The translations under genes were made by a program, and so were the position numbers. Shown here piece by piece: positions 35,701-47,029 of a stretch of DNA of 64,000 bases (the stretch's first letter is position 1; the number at the start of each line of letters is the position of its first letter). Source of the DNA: Onthophagus taurus (taxonomy: Eukaryota > Arthropoda > Insecta > Coleoptera > Scarabaeidae); NCBI RefSeq assembly GCF_036711975.1, contig NC_091972.1, positions 8,685,001 to 8,749,000 on the forward strand, read 5' to 3'. The notes below the pieces were generated by a model. The model searched no databases. It was not told the origin of the DNA and worked only from the letters and a program-made list of their open reading frames with translations.

Positions 35701-38700
35701 TTCCGGAAAATCTCAGTCTATTAATCAAATTTTATTAAGGTCTCAAAATTATTTTGTTGAAAGTTATGGGCAATCTTTACCGGTTTTAATCACAGAAGCT
35801 TTAACATTTTCCGAAAGTAAGTTTTTGTCAAATAAAAATGTTACTTTTAATACAAAATGTATTTATATTTAGGAACTACACCAGTTTCCGCAAATTTATC
35901 CGACAATGGTTATGTTTGGTTAGTTTGTGGTCGACGAGTTTTAATTTGGCAATATCGCCAAGCTGTACACCATGGAACACCTCAACGTAAAACTGCAACA
36001 AATCAGTGTATTGAATTAAAACTACCCCAAAGCGATTTGGCTCATAAAGCCGAATTAGTTTCGGTTTTTATCGCACCAAATTCAAATGTAGCATCGTGTA
36101 TCGCTTCATCTCCGGAAGGTGTTGTGAGATATTGGCCTTCGATAGCACACGAAGGGGTTTCTATTGAAGAATGTGTTGACCTCCAAGGGCAAGAGTGCGA
36201 CAGCTTAATTGAAACGAATGGTTTTGGTTGCGTTTTAGTTACAACAACTTGCACTACAGTTATACTTCAACCACAAAATAACTCAGGAAGGCACCAATTA
36301 ATTTGTAAAATTTTAAAAATGCCCAGTGGGTGGTTAGGTGGTATTGGAAAGAGGATGTCTTCATTGATTTTTGGCCCAATATCTTCCGAACAAACAGCGG
36401 AAGCAAGAACAGTGAGAGTTTTAAAAGTTGAAATCAACGAAAGATCGCGTTTTGTATTTGTTTTAACCGGACACACCCTTCATAAGTGGAAATTGAATTT
36501 GGATGAACCTGAACAATACTTATTCGCTTTAGATTTGAATATTTTAATTACAGGGGAATGTTTCGGAAATTTACTCGATAATTACAATAAAAATCAATCA
36601 AATGCTGAAATATCAATCATTGATATTCAGGCAAATAAGAAGTATGTTGTACTTTTAGTAGCAGGAGCTCAAACAAATATTTCACCACAAGTGCATTATG
36701 CTTTAATTTACATTGATTTATACGCCCAAACTCCCCCAGGAGATGTCTCAAAAGTTTCCATTTTAAAGATGACGGGAACTTATCGTGAATCTAATCCAAC
36801 TGATCATTTATTGTATCGATTAATTTTAATCGATTCGAGTATATATATTTATAATAAAAGACACGTTCTTGTTGTTAACTCCATGGATGAATTGGATGTT
36901 TTAGAATTTTCATCACCACATGATTATTTGTTATGTAAGTTAATAAATTTAAATATTTTCTTCTTCTCCTGATCCTTATTCCTCCATCCACTTCTTCCAC
37001 TGTCTGCTAAAGTCTTTCCTCTCTCAACTTCAACGTCATCTTCTGCTATTTTTTCTTCCTACATCTTTCTAGACTTTTTTACTATAGTGTTATATTCCAT
37101 TCTAATTACGTGGGCGTTCCAGTTTAGTTGCTTTCTCTCTATTTTGCTGATTATCTCCTCTTGATCTACTCCCAGTCTTATTTCCTCATTCCTTATCCTC
37201 TCCCACTTTGTCTTCCCCATTCTTTTCCATAAAAATTTCATTTCCATTGCTGTAATCTTTCCTTGTTGTTTATCTTGGAGTGTCCTGGTATATGTTAATA
37301 TTGGGACTGCCATCGAGTTGTACACTTTCAATTTTATCTTTATTGTTACATTTATGTCTAAATCTATTGGTCCATCTTGTTATATTATACTGTCCAAGTA
37401 CTCATATGATGTATTATGATCCGTTTTATCAAATTCGATTTTTAGAATATCTTCAGATTTTATTTATGAACCCCAAAATTCCTATTACGGCCCTGTTGAT
37501 GCCCCCTAAATTTGTTGTCTTCGTTGTTGACGAAAATTTAAATATAAGATTCTTTATTATAATAAATAAATTATTTATTTGTTATTTAGGTGGTAATATT
37601 TGTGTAAACGTCCCCATATTTTTTACGAGAAATCATGGTCTCGTTTCAATCTGCAGTAATGATAGAGACACAACAAATTTAAATATAACTACACAATCTT
37701 ATTCGGCATTAAACGAAACTGCTCAAAACGATTCTAATACAGCTGGGAATTTAACTTTGTTCAATATTGATCCAACTGAAATGTTACAAACATTTAAGGA
37801 TATTACAGGACAATTAAAAACCGCTTTTATTTATCATGTCCAAAATCAACAGGTAAACAAAAAACGTTATTAAAGATGATTTAATAATAAATAAATATAT
37901 ATTTATAAAATAGATGGCCGCAAAAGAAATTCTCGATGAAATTTTTAATTATGATAGAATGTCATCAAATAATTATACAATGGATCAACAAATTGTTGAG
38001 GTTTGTATAGCAATGTTAAATGATTGTCCAACTGGCGATCCGCGCTGGCATAATGAAAATGTTGCATCTGGGTTGGGAAGTTCTTATTCAATGCAAATTA
38101 TTATACAATTAGAAGATAAACAAAAAGCGTTAACATTGTATTATAAATTTCTAAAAGAAATGGATATTTGGAATCGATTATCTTATGTTGTTGAAAGAGA
38201 ATCAAATATCTGTACTACTTACGTTTTGGGTTAGGATAATATCATGGTGGTTTTAACACCAAAAATAAATTTATTTTGCTTTTGTAGGAGAATATTTGGA
38301 AAAAGTAATAACAGCTTTTATCTTAAAAAGTTATCCAACAAACGAGATTTTAGAAAAAGCCGTTGAAAGAGCCGTTAGAAACATCGAAATCGATGCGGAA
38401 AACGGACTCACCGCTCAAGATATTTTTTATAAAGATGTCACTAAGGTTTATAAAGGGTTACAAGAAATTGTTTTTTATTGCGAAGATATTGTAAATTCGG
38501 TTATGAATCCAACTGAAATTGGAAATATTATTGTTAAATCGAATGAAATTATTTTGGTAAGTAAAAAGTAAAAAATATGTTTCTATAATTGTTTTTTAGA
38601 CCGTTTTAGATCAAGTTTTATTTCAACGACAATCAAACGCTTTACAATTTACTCCCAACGATGAAATTTTAAGAGAAAATCCTGAATATATACCTTGGAC

Positions 38701-39964
38701 TGTAGCCAGTGGACCTGAAGGTTTATATGATGCTTTAATAACTCAGGTAAATTTTTATTATTTCAAAATCAATAATTACACTAAAATTTCTTTTTAGCAA
38801 TCGTTAACTTATAATTATGGTATAAAAAATACTTCAGCAAGTTCTTTACATAATACAATGTACGATCAACTCGTTTATTTAATTGATATAATACTAGATG
38901 GTCGTAAAAATCATTTACAAAGTGTAAAGGGTACAGAGAAAGAACAAATATTATTAAAACACTATGAAAAAGATCGTCATGCTCTTATATATCCATTTGG
39001 TTTGTTTAAAAGATTTAAAAGATTTTGCAACAATTAATTTCGTTTAAAATTTTTAGTTGTTGAAAGGCAATGGGATAGAGCTGCTTTATTAGCAGAAAAA
39101 TACTTAGATTTTGAAACAATGGTAACAATTTGTGAGCGAACTAAAAATGAGCGAAGATTAGATGATTACATTGATAGATTTACTGATGAAGGATTCCCTC
39201 AATTTCTTTTAACTTGGTACGTCCAAGAAAATAAACAAGCTGAATTGATAAATAAATGTAAATCATTAAGAGATGGTAAACATTCTAAAGTACTTTCAAA
39301 TTTTCTTACTGATCATCCATCTTTATCGTGGATACAATTAATAAACAATGAGGATTTTTCAAAAGCAGGAGATGTTTTGCAACATTTAGCAATGCAAGAA
39401 AATGAATCATTATTGAGACAAAAAACAATGTTATCGCTGAGTAAATTATCAAAATTAGCTTCTACAAATGATTTTGAAGATTCTGTTATGAATATAAATA
39501 GCGCTCTCGAATTAATCGAATTACAAGAAGGTATTCCAGATTATGTTTTGCAACAATTTGGTTACGACACGTTAAAACCGTGCGTTATTTCGCCGATTAA
39601 ATTAATTCATTTGTATACTTGTCCTGAATATAATGATGCGACTGAATTAGAATTTAAAAAAGCTCTGGATATACTACCATATGTTGATCAAGAAGTATTT
39701 GAAGAATGCAAATTGGAAATTTGGAAACGAGCTATTTTAAGAGATTCATGGAATGAAAAGAGTTTGGAATCACCATTAGAAATTTTACAGAATAAATTAT
39801 TTTTTAAATTAGGTGATTTTACAACAATGTTAGGTTCCGATTTAAATTCGGTTCTTCCTCCAATCGATGTTCTTTGTGAAGACGATGGTTTGCAGTTGTT
39901 ACAAAAACAGAAAAGTTTTCAGTTTTTATTAAAAATGGCTTATGAACAATTTTCTCAAATGTAA
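32729..39964 (+). CDS. NUP133: Nuclear pore complex protein NUP133
   Basis: Nine exons: 32729-32829, 35689-35816, 35873-36934, 37590-37852, 37914-38229, 38288-38556, 38600-38746, 38798-38999 and 39057-39964. All are GT-AG with consistent phases, giving 1,131 residues (human 1,156). The N-terminal tail leads into a beta-propeller. Diagnostic blocks are SQNYFVESYGQSLPVLITEAL, TTPVSANLSDNGYVWLVCGR and PSGWLGGIGKRMSSLIFG, the last resembling the membrane-curvature loop. The C-terminal half is alpha-helical stacks (VERQWDRAALLAEKYLDFET). It belongs to the Y complex (NUP107-160) that scaffolds the pore and binds NUP107 through its C-terminus. Intron 1 (2.86 kb) holds two foldback elements and a fossil copia; intron 3 holds a LINE tail. 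Exon 1 encodes a Ser/Arg-rich tail of 33 residues and is assigned by splice phase and family pattern. Confidence 0.95.
33272..34065. mobile_element. Long foldback element in NUP133 intron 1
   Basis: Inverted arms of about 380 bp (33272-33653 and 33672-34065) with an 18-bp loop. The inner arm GTACGTCAAACTTGACAAAT is perfect around the centre; outer parts (for example AATTTGGTATAC and TGAGTGTACC) carry scattered mismatches and small gaps. No coding is seen. A foldback-type transposon, or two copies joined head to head, is likely. Confidence 0.8.
34066..34310 (-). repeat. Dispersed repeat, inverted relative to 45600-46370
   Basis: This stretch is the reverse complement of the tandem repeat unit at 45600-46370. 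Shared blocks include TTCGTATGATT(T/C)AAGCATAAAT, TTTGACAAATTGTTGTGAAG and CACATTGACGTTTAAACTTT. No coding. Confidence 0.75.
34423..35073. mobile_element. Second long foldback element in NUP133 intron 1 (TACAGGGTGTCCA ends)
   Basis: Inverted arms of about 300 bp (34423-34730 and 34775-35073) with a 44-bp loop. Arm identity looks above 90% by eye: ATTTCGATGGGTTTGCAGGG on the left and its complement on the right; CTAGTCATCACGGTTTTTGA near the centre. Ends read ACAGGGTGTCCA, a style common for insect MITEs. No coding. Confidence 0.85.
35075..35590 (-). mobile_element. Fossil Ty1/copia LTR retrotransposon, pol fragment
   Basis: Minus-strand similarity to copia pol: a reverse-transcriptase portion at about 35380-35570 and an RNase H portion at about 35090-35330. 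Partial and broken. No LTRs are seen. It abuts the second foldback element. Confidence 0.75.
36970..37410 (-). mobile_element. LINE 3' tail in NUP133 intron 3
   Basis: Minus-strand frame 37059-37331 shows the post-RT pattern of non-LTR elements: KVYNSMAVPILTYTRTLQ, KITAMEMKFLWKRMGKTKWE and ERKQLNWNAHVIRM. The RT core is absent, so the copy is 5'-truncated. Flanking limits are approximate. Confidence 0.7.
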
Positions 39965-40600
39965 AAAAATTTTGATTTAATTTTGTTTTTTTGAAAGAAA
40001 TGTCAACTTAATACTTAACGTAAAATTAAATAAATGTTTAGATTATGATTTTGTTACTATTTATTTCCCTTTAAAAATTAGAGATCATTTTTATTTGAAT
40101 GTATAAGAATATTGTTAGTATTTTATAAATAGATGTGGTAATTCTTTTTAATACAAGCTATGTGTTGTTTTGAACAAGCATGTAATTTAACACCAAATAA
40201 TTTGCAGTTACTAAGTTAGAATTAAGTTTGGATCGGAGCGGAGCGAACTAAGTGATGTTATCCACCCCAATTTGACGGATAATGAGGTTGATAGAAAGAA
40301 CCATACGCTATAAGAACCTGGACGCTATAATTTCGAACTGTGCCTTGTCTACAGGGATTCCAACATAGTAACTTTCATAAAAATAAATGATCACATCAAT
40401 GAAGTCACATTATGGTGGATTCTATGTCACAAAGACATAGAATGGCCAAAGAGGCAGATTTATTGAACCCTAATCTGCCTGTGGACTACAAAAAAGCCAC
40501 TTAAAACAGATAATTAATACATGGAATGTCTCAAAGGTAGCCTTGCCTAACTATTTTCTAAGTTAATAGCAAAACTGTACGGTATTCAATTTATGTTATG
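39965..40600. other. NUP133 3' flank and spacer
   Basis: AT-rich 3'UTR followed by less AT-rich sequence from about 40220 (GGATCGGAGCGGAGCGAAC). No gene or complete repeat is identified. Confidence 0.4.
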
Positions 40601-40616
40601 TACATATATGCTCTTT

Positions 40617-41330
40617 TCAATTTTCTGGCCTCTTTTGTCTCCTGCTGAGCTCTAATGTTAGCTGGGGATATTCGTCGAATTGCAGTGCGCTTGGACTTAT
40701 TACTAGGTTTAATAATTGTATCATCTGTAATATTCTGGTATATCCATCGTTAAATATACTAGTTGCAATATAAGATGCTGTCTCAACTATTTTTGCGCCA
40801 CTGTAATATACTTTTGAAGTCATAGACCAAATGACAGCGTTTAAGCTTTCGTTGTTATTTTGAGTATATCCTTCTAAACAGCGTTCTTGAACATACTTGC
40901 ATATATATATACTTGAACATCTACAGGAATTGAATTTTTGTATTCATAAGACTACAAAGTTCCAGAGGCATTCGTTTTCTAGTATGAACAAAAAGTAACT
41001 TCACCGAATGGACACTTGTCGTGCTTTGCAGTTGTGGCTTTTCATCAGCAGATATTTTATGCTAATATGTTGCCCATATCGCGTTTTTTATTGTTTCACC
41101 TGATGTGTTAATACTTCATCTAATTGCAAGTCCGTAATAAACCGTTAGTTCATCAATAAGTATGGCTGTTAACTTCCCTTTGCCACCTATACCAGGATCA
41201 CCAGGATTATCACTTTTTGCTTTGCGCAAGTGCGTACCCATTCGCTTTTGCACGTGGCCTAAGCATTTCCTTTTTTTAACAACTAAGTTTTTATATGGAT
41301 TAAACTAAGTTACCACATGCATCGATTACT
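40617..41330 (-). mobile_element. Mutator-like transposase remnant
   Basis: Minus-strand frames carry, in order, LGHVQKRMGTHLRKAKSD (about 41270-41215), GGKGKLTAILIDELTVYYGL (about 41200-41140), a degenerate KCPFGEVTFCSY block (about 41030-40985), and RCLEGYTQNNNESLNAVIW (about 40885-40830) leading to ATSIFNDGYTRIL. This order is typical of the Mutator-like transposase domain seen in animal DNA transposons. Stops and frameshifts lie between the blocks, so it is dead. No terminal repeats could be fixed. Family name given from recall; moderate certainty. Confidence 0.6.
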
Positions 41331-41930
41331 GGCGCCAGTAAGAAGCCAATTTAGTAGCGTCACTTAGCTGGCCCCAGAAGTTATTTCCACATAAATGTGA
41401 TACCTAATTGTGTACTGGCACAGTAATAAAAATGGCGTCAAGTGATATACTTCGTGCAAATGTGTTCCTTGGAACTCCACTGCTATTAACAAAAACATAG
41501 CTGCTGGGTTCGATCGTGGATTGCACGTAGAAATTACCTAGATGCATCAAGTACTTTAATTAGAGAACTATGTCATACTCATGAATCATGAATATACATA
41601 ATTATACAAATCGTCAGCTGATGATCCACTTCTGCACAAATTTATATATACCTTCTTAAGGCTTCATTTCTTGCAGTTCGGTCCTTATGTTCTGGAGTTT
41701 TATGATTCCACAAACGCGAGTATCCTTCATATGTTTCCAAAAACTGTATTATTTGTTGTGATGTCCATTTCTTGGATGGTTTATTACAAGATTTTCGCAA
41801 TTTTGGTGGACGAACATGTTTATACAGTTGTTCGTTTTTTTACCAATACTACTATTGGCGCCAAAAAATAGACGTTCGGTCAAGTTTATTGGCGCTATGA
41901 TTACTGGCGTCAGTTTATTGGCGCCACTAG
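41331..41930. repeat. Cluster of GGCGCC/GGCGTC motifs around a MADF remnant
   Basis: GGCGCC occurs at 41331, 41857 and 41920, with related GGCGTC/GGCGCT at about 41434, 41891 and 41906; the first sits in the palindrome TACTGGCGCCAGTA. Such GC-rich words are rare elsewhere in this AT-rich window. They may be subterminal repeats of a transposon. Confidence 0.45.
41641..41800 (-). pseudogene. MADF-domain fragment
   Basis: Minus-strand frame reads WTSQQIIQFLETYEGYSRLW, then NHKTPEHKDRTARNEAL, followed by a stop after RRYI. This is the first two thirds of an MADF (Myb/SANT-like) DNA-binding domain. No continuing domain or start codon is clear. It may be an accessory ORF of a transposon or a decayed gene. 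Confidence 0.6.
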
Positions 41931-42030
41931 AATTTTGCAATTTCCACATTGAACTAAACTGGTGCCAGCTGACTGACTGGATGTGCAAACTTACCTTAAG
42001 AGTCAACAATTCCTTTATTCCATAGTCCAC

Positions 42031-42958
42031 GTAATTACCATATCGTACATTATACTTTGAATTTTGTAATGGTTGAATGCTTAAAATATTCTTAAAATTA
42101 TATAGAATTTATTTAGTCAAAAATCGAGTCGATTTTTTGAACATTTCAAGGGGGTTAAATTAAAATTTCATAAATCTATACTATTTTATGTGAAATATAT
42201 CAAAATAAGCGAGAAAACTTTTCAATTTAGAAGTTTAATTAATAAACTTTGAATAGCCCGCTTAAATATTTCCAGTACAGGCAACTATTTCGAATCAGAA
42301 AAAACAACTACAATTCAAAATATCTTTTTTAAATTGAAAATGATGATTGTTTCTTTTAATATCTTACCACAAAAATTACTAGCAATTTATAATTGATATT
42401 ATTTATAGATTCAAACATAAATTTGATAATTATTTCTTTAAATAAATAATGATCCGAAGTTAACCGAACGTTTCCGAACTCCATTAACCTCCATTACATG
42501 CGTGTATGTTGGGTACACAACAAATTGTATACAAAGTTTTAACCCGTTTTCTGTTACGCGTTTATTAATTATCGAAACATTATTGCTTTGATTTGTTTAT
42601 ATTTTCTTTTAATCTCAGATAAGTAACATAAATCTATAGATGTATTAATCAAATTAGTGTCGAAACAATAGTGAGCTGTGTCAACACCGCCTGATATTTA
42701 GTCCATCCTCCATCTTGTTTATTCACATGAGAGAGCGGTTGACGATACTTTAGGGGCGTAAGTATCGATTTAATATTATGTATTTTTGGTGTATTTTTGT
42801 TGCATATTATTCCCGTCAACCCCCGTTAATCAAAACCGTACCCTAGCACACCTAAAAATCATTTAAATTACCATCAATTCAACCGAAATTTTAACCCGAA
42901 ATGTTCACATCTGGGTTACACCCAATATTCTTATTTATTATTCAATATCATTTAGATT
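42031..42958. promoter_or_regulatory. Upstream region and 5'UTR of the C2H2 gene
   Basis: No ORF. A likely 5'UTR exon ends at the donor GGGGC|GTAAGTATC (about 42759), and the coding exon is preceded by the acceptor ATCATTTAG (ending 42955), suggesting a 5'UTR intron of about 200 bp. The promoter is probably near 42650-42740. Confidence 0.45.
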
Positions 42959-45098
42959 ATGGATGATCAACAAACATTTATCAAAGCGGAAGAAGAATCC
43001 ATCGTGTTTGAAACTAATGAAGAACTTACCGTCGTTCCTTTACTTTCGGACGTTCCCGATATTATTTCTGCGATTGAGGTCACCACCGATACGGATGGTC
43101 ATTTTAAAATAAGCACAATCGAACAAACTAGCGATTCAATCGATGATGAACCAAGAGAAATTGCTTTAGAAATCGAAGCTGAAGAATACGATGAAAGTCA
43201 AAACATCGATTATACACTTGAAGAACAAGAGGTGGAGCAAGAAGATGAGGATCAAAATGAGGTTGAGGAAATGGAAGAGGATGCAGATGATCCTGATTAT
43301 GAGTATCCATATGATAATAAAGAAAAGGAAATGGATGAGTATCATGCTTGTGAATTTTGTGATAGGTGTTTTAAAACTGCAACGGTTAGTTAAATTAAAA
43401 TTAATATTTTTATGGTGTTTACCATTGTTTATGTTTTAAATGAATCTTAAACATTTCTTTACAATGGTAAATACCAAATTGAGAGTGAACTAGAAGTTAC
43501 TAATTATTTTTTTTCTAATACAGAGTCTTAAAAGGCATGTAACTGTGACTCATAGTGAAGATAGGCCTAGTGATGATCCATTGGCCTTTGAATTATGTTA
43601 TTGTTGTGGAGAACCTGTTGATTCAGCTCACATGACTGGTGATATAACATGTCCAAATTGCGACAAACGTTTTGTATTTGAAGAAAATTTAAGTAGACAT
43701 ATGTGTATTGATCACAACAAAGGTGATTTATATAATTGCAGTGAATGTAAATTACAATGTAACAGCAAACAAGAATTAATTGATCACTTAGCTGTACATC
43801 CCTTATCAAAACCTTTTTCTTGTAAGGCTTGTAATAAAGATTTCACAAGAAAATACCACCTTGATCGTCATATTGCCCAAACTGGATGTGATGGTGGTCC
43901 AAAAAATAATTTCCAATGTAATGTATGTTACAAAGAATTCGCTCGGAAAGATAACTTAAGAGATCATTTAAGAGCTCACGCTGGACAAACCAAAAAAAAG
44001 AAAGTTTTTGTTTGTATGTATTGCGAAAAAGTGTTTCAAGGGAGTGGGTTATTATCAGTTCATTTAAGAACTCACACCGGAGAACGTCCTTATGCATGTG
44101 ATTTATGCCCAAAACGATTTCCATCTAGTGGCGCTATGAAAAAACATCGAAGAATGCACACTGGTGAAAAACCGTATGAATGTTCGAGGTGTCAAAAACG
44201 CTTTGCAGCTAAAGAAACATTAAATAGACACATTCGTACTCATACCGGAGATAAACCCCATTCATGTCACTTTTGTGGTAAAAGTTTTATTCAAGCCGCA
44301 CAATTACGTGCACATATTTTTCATCATACCGGTGAAAATGCATTTACTTGTCCGCATTGTAATCGCGCTTTTAATCGTCGAGTTCGATTAACAACTCACA
44401 TTCAATTTGTACATGAAGGAGCTCAACCAATGCAATGCGATCATTGTACTAAATCATTTTATCGAAGGGAAGATTTACAACGCCATCTTCTATTACATAC
44501 TGGTGTTAAACCATTTCAATGTGAAGTTTGTAATAAAAAATTTGCTGTTAAATCCTCTTTAAAATTACATATGTTGACTCATCGCAAAGAACCACCTTGT
44601 AGCTGTGATGAGTGTGGACGTGCTTTTATAAGACAAGATTGTCTTTTAAGACATATGAGAGCTAAACATCGCGATGTTCTTGAAGATATAATGGCCGGTG
44701 CTGAAAAGAAACGCTTACAAGAACAATTATTGAATGTAGCCCAAGTGGTTGCATCTGGAAATAATACTACTTTGACGGTTCAACAAAGTACTATTTGGGA
44801 TGAATTAACTTTAACTGATTCGATTAAAGAATTGTTGGGTTTATTGGTGGATGAAAGTACATTGAAAGATTTTGGATGGCCGGATACGCCAGTTGATAAA
44901 ATGTTGGATTCAGTTATAAGAAGATGCGGACATAAACCGGCTTCTAAAGAAGATTTTGATTATATCGGGAGAATGAGAGAGAACGCAAAGCTTCTTTTTA
45001 CTGTTGTTATTGATGATGATACCATTAAGAGTTTATTGAATAATCAAACTGTTGATGAAGTTATTTTACATGTTTTACGTTTGGCTAAAAATGATTAA
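42959..45098 (+). CDS. C2H2 zinc-finger protein with 13 fingers and a C-terminal conserved domain
   Basis: Exons 42959-43384 and 43524-45098 give 666 residues. The first 120 residues are strongly acidic (EEQEVEQEDEDQNEVEEMEE). Finger 1 (CEFCDRCFKTAT-SLKRHVTVTH) is split exactly by the intron. A degenerate CYCCGEP unit and 12 more C2H2 fingers follow, several with TGEKPY-type linkers (HTGERPYAC, HTGEKPYEC, HTGDKPHSC). After finger 13 a 150-residue tail has no fingers: DSIKELLGLLVDESTLKDFG, DKMLDSVIRRCGHKP and SLLNNQTVDEVILHVL, predicted helical. A nuclear DNA-binding role is expected from the finger array; the target and ortholog are not recognised. Fingers 2-3 have irregular linkers and may bind protein rather than DNA. 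Confidence 0.9.
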
Positions 45099-45560
45099 AA
45101 AGGAACTACATTTTTATAAATTTTTATCATTTTTAGTAAAAAAAATATATTTTTAGTTTTCTTTAGTTTAGTATGTAAGTCTTAGGTTAAGTTTTTTCAC
45201 CAAAAGTATTTTTGTCTTTATTTGGTGGCATTTGCACCATTTCTGTTCTTTTTTTACGATGATGTTTAACATTTTTATTTTACAATATTCACATTATTTG
45301 TATACACGTACTATAATTTTTGTATTTAGTTAGAGCCGAATATAAACAGAACACACTAACGTAGATGTATTATAAAATTGTTAAAGATTTCTTACAAATA
45401 TATTTTCTATATTAATAAATCATTGCTGGGGGATATTAATGTTTTTTTTAATGAATGTTGTTCAACAAAGTAACAAGACTCAATATACAGCGCTTCCCAA
45501 ACGTAACGGATAAATTCGTTAAAACAATTAAATAGTATATTATTATATGTGAGTAGAATA
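45099..45560. other. 3' flank of the C2H2 gene
   Basis: AT-rich, with AATAAA at about 45414. No gene is seen. Confidence 0.45.
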
Positions 45561-45567
45561 CTATACT

Positions 45568-46376
45568 TTGTCCATGACTATTGAAATTGATTCCATAAAT
45601 TTATTTTTTAAATAAATTTGTTAAAAGTTTAAACGTCAAATATGACACAAATTCAATGTTACTAACTGTAACAAACTTCACAATTTATCAAAATTAAATG
45701 TCAATTTTTCAAAACGTCGTTTTTATTACGTATTAAATGAATTAATTTATGCTTGAATCATACGAAAAACGGAATTTGTTTAGGTTTTTTTAATGTAAAA
45801 CCTTTAGAAACTCCTAAAAAATTTAATTAAATTGATGTTTTTTCAAATTTTAACGTTTCAAATAATTATTATTAGTCTGTCAAGTTGATTACCCGTGAAA
45901 AATGATTACCCTTTTGTTTTAGAAAACTCATTCATAAGGTATATATTATAAATTATAAGGTAGTCGTGGACAAATTTATTTTTTAAATATTCTTTGATAA
46001 AGTTTAAACGTCAATGTGACACAAACTCAATGTTACTAACTGTAACCAACTTCACAACAATTTGTCAAAATTAAATGTCAATTTTATAAAGCGTCCTTTT
46101 TTTTCGATAATTAATTAATTTATGCTTAAATCATACGAAAAACGGAATTTGTTTAGGTTTTTTAATCCAAAACCTTTAGAAACTCCTAAAAAATTGACTT
46201 AAATTGATGTTTTTTGAAATTTTAACGTTTCAAATAATTATTAGTCTGTCAAGTGGATTACCCGTGAATAATAATTATTATTCACTTTGTGAAAATTACT
46301 ACCCTTTTGTTTTAGAAAACTCATTCATAAGGTAACCTTATAATATTTTAAAAGGTAGTCGTGGACAAAACCGTTT
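45568..46376. repeat. Two tandem copies of a ~380-bp dispersed repeat
   Basis: Copy 1 (about 45600-45972) and copy 2 (about 45973-46376) share GTTTAAACGTCAA, GACACAAA(T/C)TCAATGTTACT, TCATACGAAAAACGGAATTT and AAAACTCATTCATAAGGT, ending in TAGTCGTGGACAAA. An inverted TTTGTCCATGACTA at 45568 suggests a terminal inverted repeat. The same unit is found inverted at 34066-34310. No coding. Confidence 0.75.
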
Positions 46377-47029
46377 ATAGAAAAATTTTCGATACTTTTA
46401 AGCTAGTTATAACGTCATCGCTTTTTTTTTTAAATTGCAATCCCCCATTATTATTAGAATATATATTATTAGAATATCAGAATATGAAAGAGGATTTTTT
46501 CTGAATTTTGTACAGCCAATATTACTATTAGTTACATAAGAAAATTTTCGAGAAAAATTGCATTCATTTGAGGTACAAAAATAGCAGTAGCCATGCGTAA
46601 CCATGGCAACCAGTTGTTTTAGATATTTTATTAAGACAATGATTAATTTTTGACATCTGAAACAGTTGGTTGCCATGGTTACGCATAGCTACTGCTATTT
46701 TTCTATCTCAAATGAATGGAAAATCATGAAACTTTAAGATAATTATTCTCGAAAATGTTAACAACTTTTTAACAAAAATTTAAAACAATAAAACCGAGTT
46801 GTAGTAAAATAACAGAGAAAGTAAAACTATAATAACTACATTTATGCACAAATAAATAAGGATCGCCGACTCGACTGCATGCACGGGATTCTAATTTATG
46901 TAATTAAATAATAATTAACCCAACTGTTAGCTAATATGAAGATTTTGTGCAAAATAATCTTTATCATTTTATTGAATATGTTTCATTATGATTTTCTGGA
47001 TCATTTCTCTTTGTAGTGACTCGTTGGTT
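46377..47029. other. Spacer with a hairpin element
   Basis: Apart from the hairpin at 46553-46722, AT-rich sequence with no gene. Confidence 0.4.
46553..46722. repeat. Inverted repeat with ~65-bp arms
   Basis: Arms 46553-46617 and about 46658-46722 contain ATGCGTAACCATGGCAACCA and its complement. They match over about 65 bases with few differences, around a 40-base loop. Probably a small foldback MITE. Confidence 0.7.

Noticed and set aside
43191-43439. 82-codon Lys/Met-rich plus-strand ORF
   Set aside because: A shifted-frame shadow of the acidic region of the C2H2 gene.
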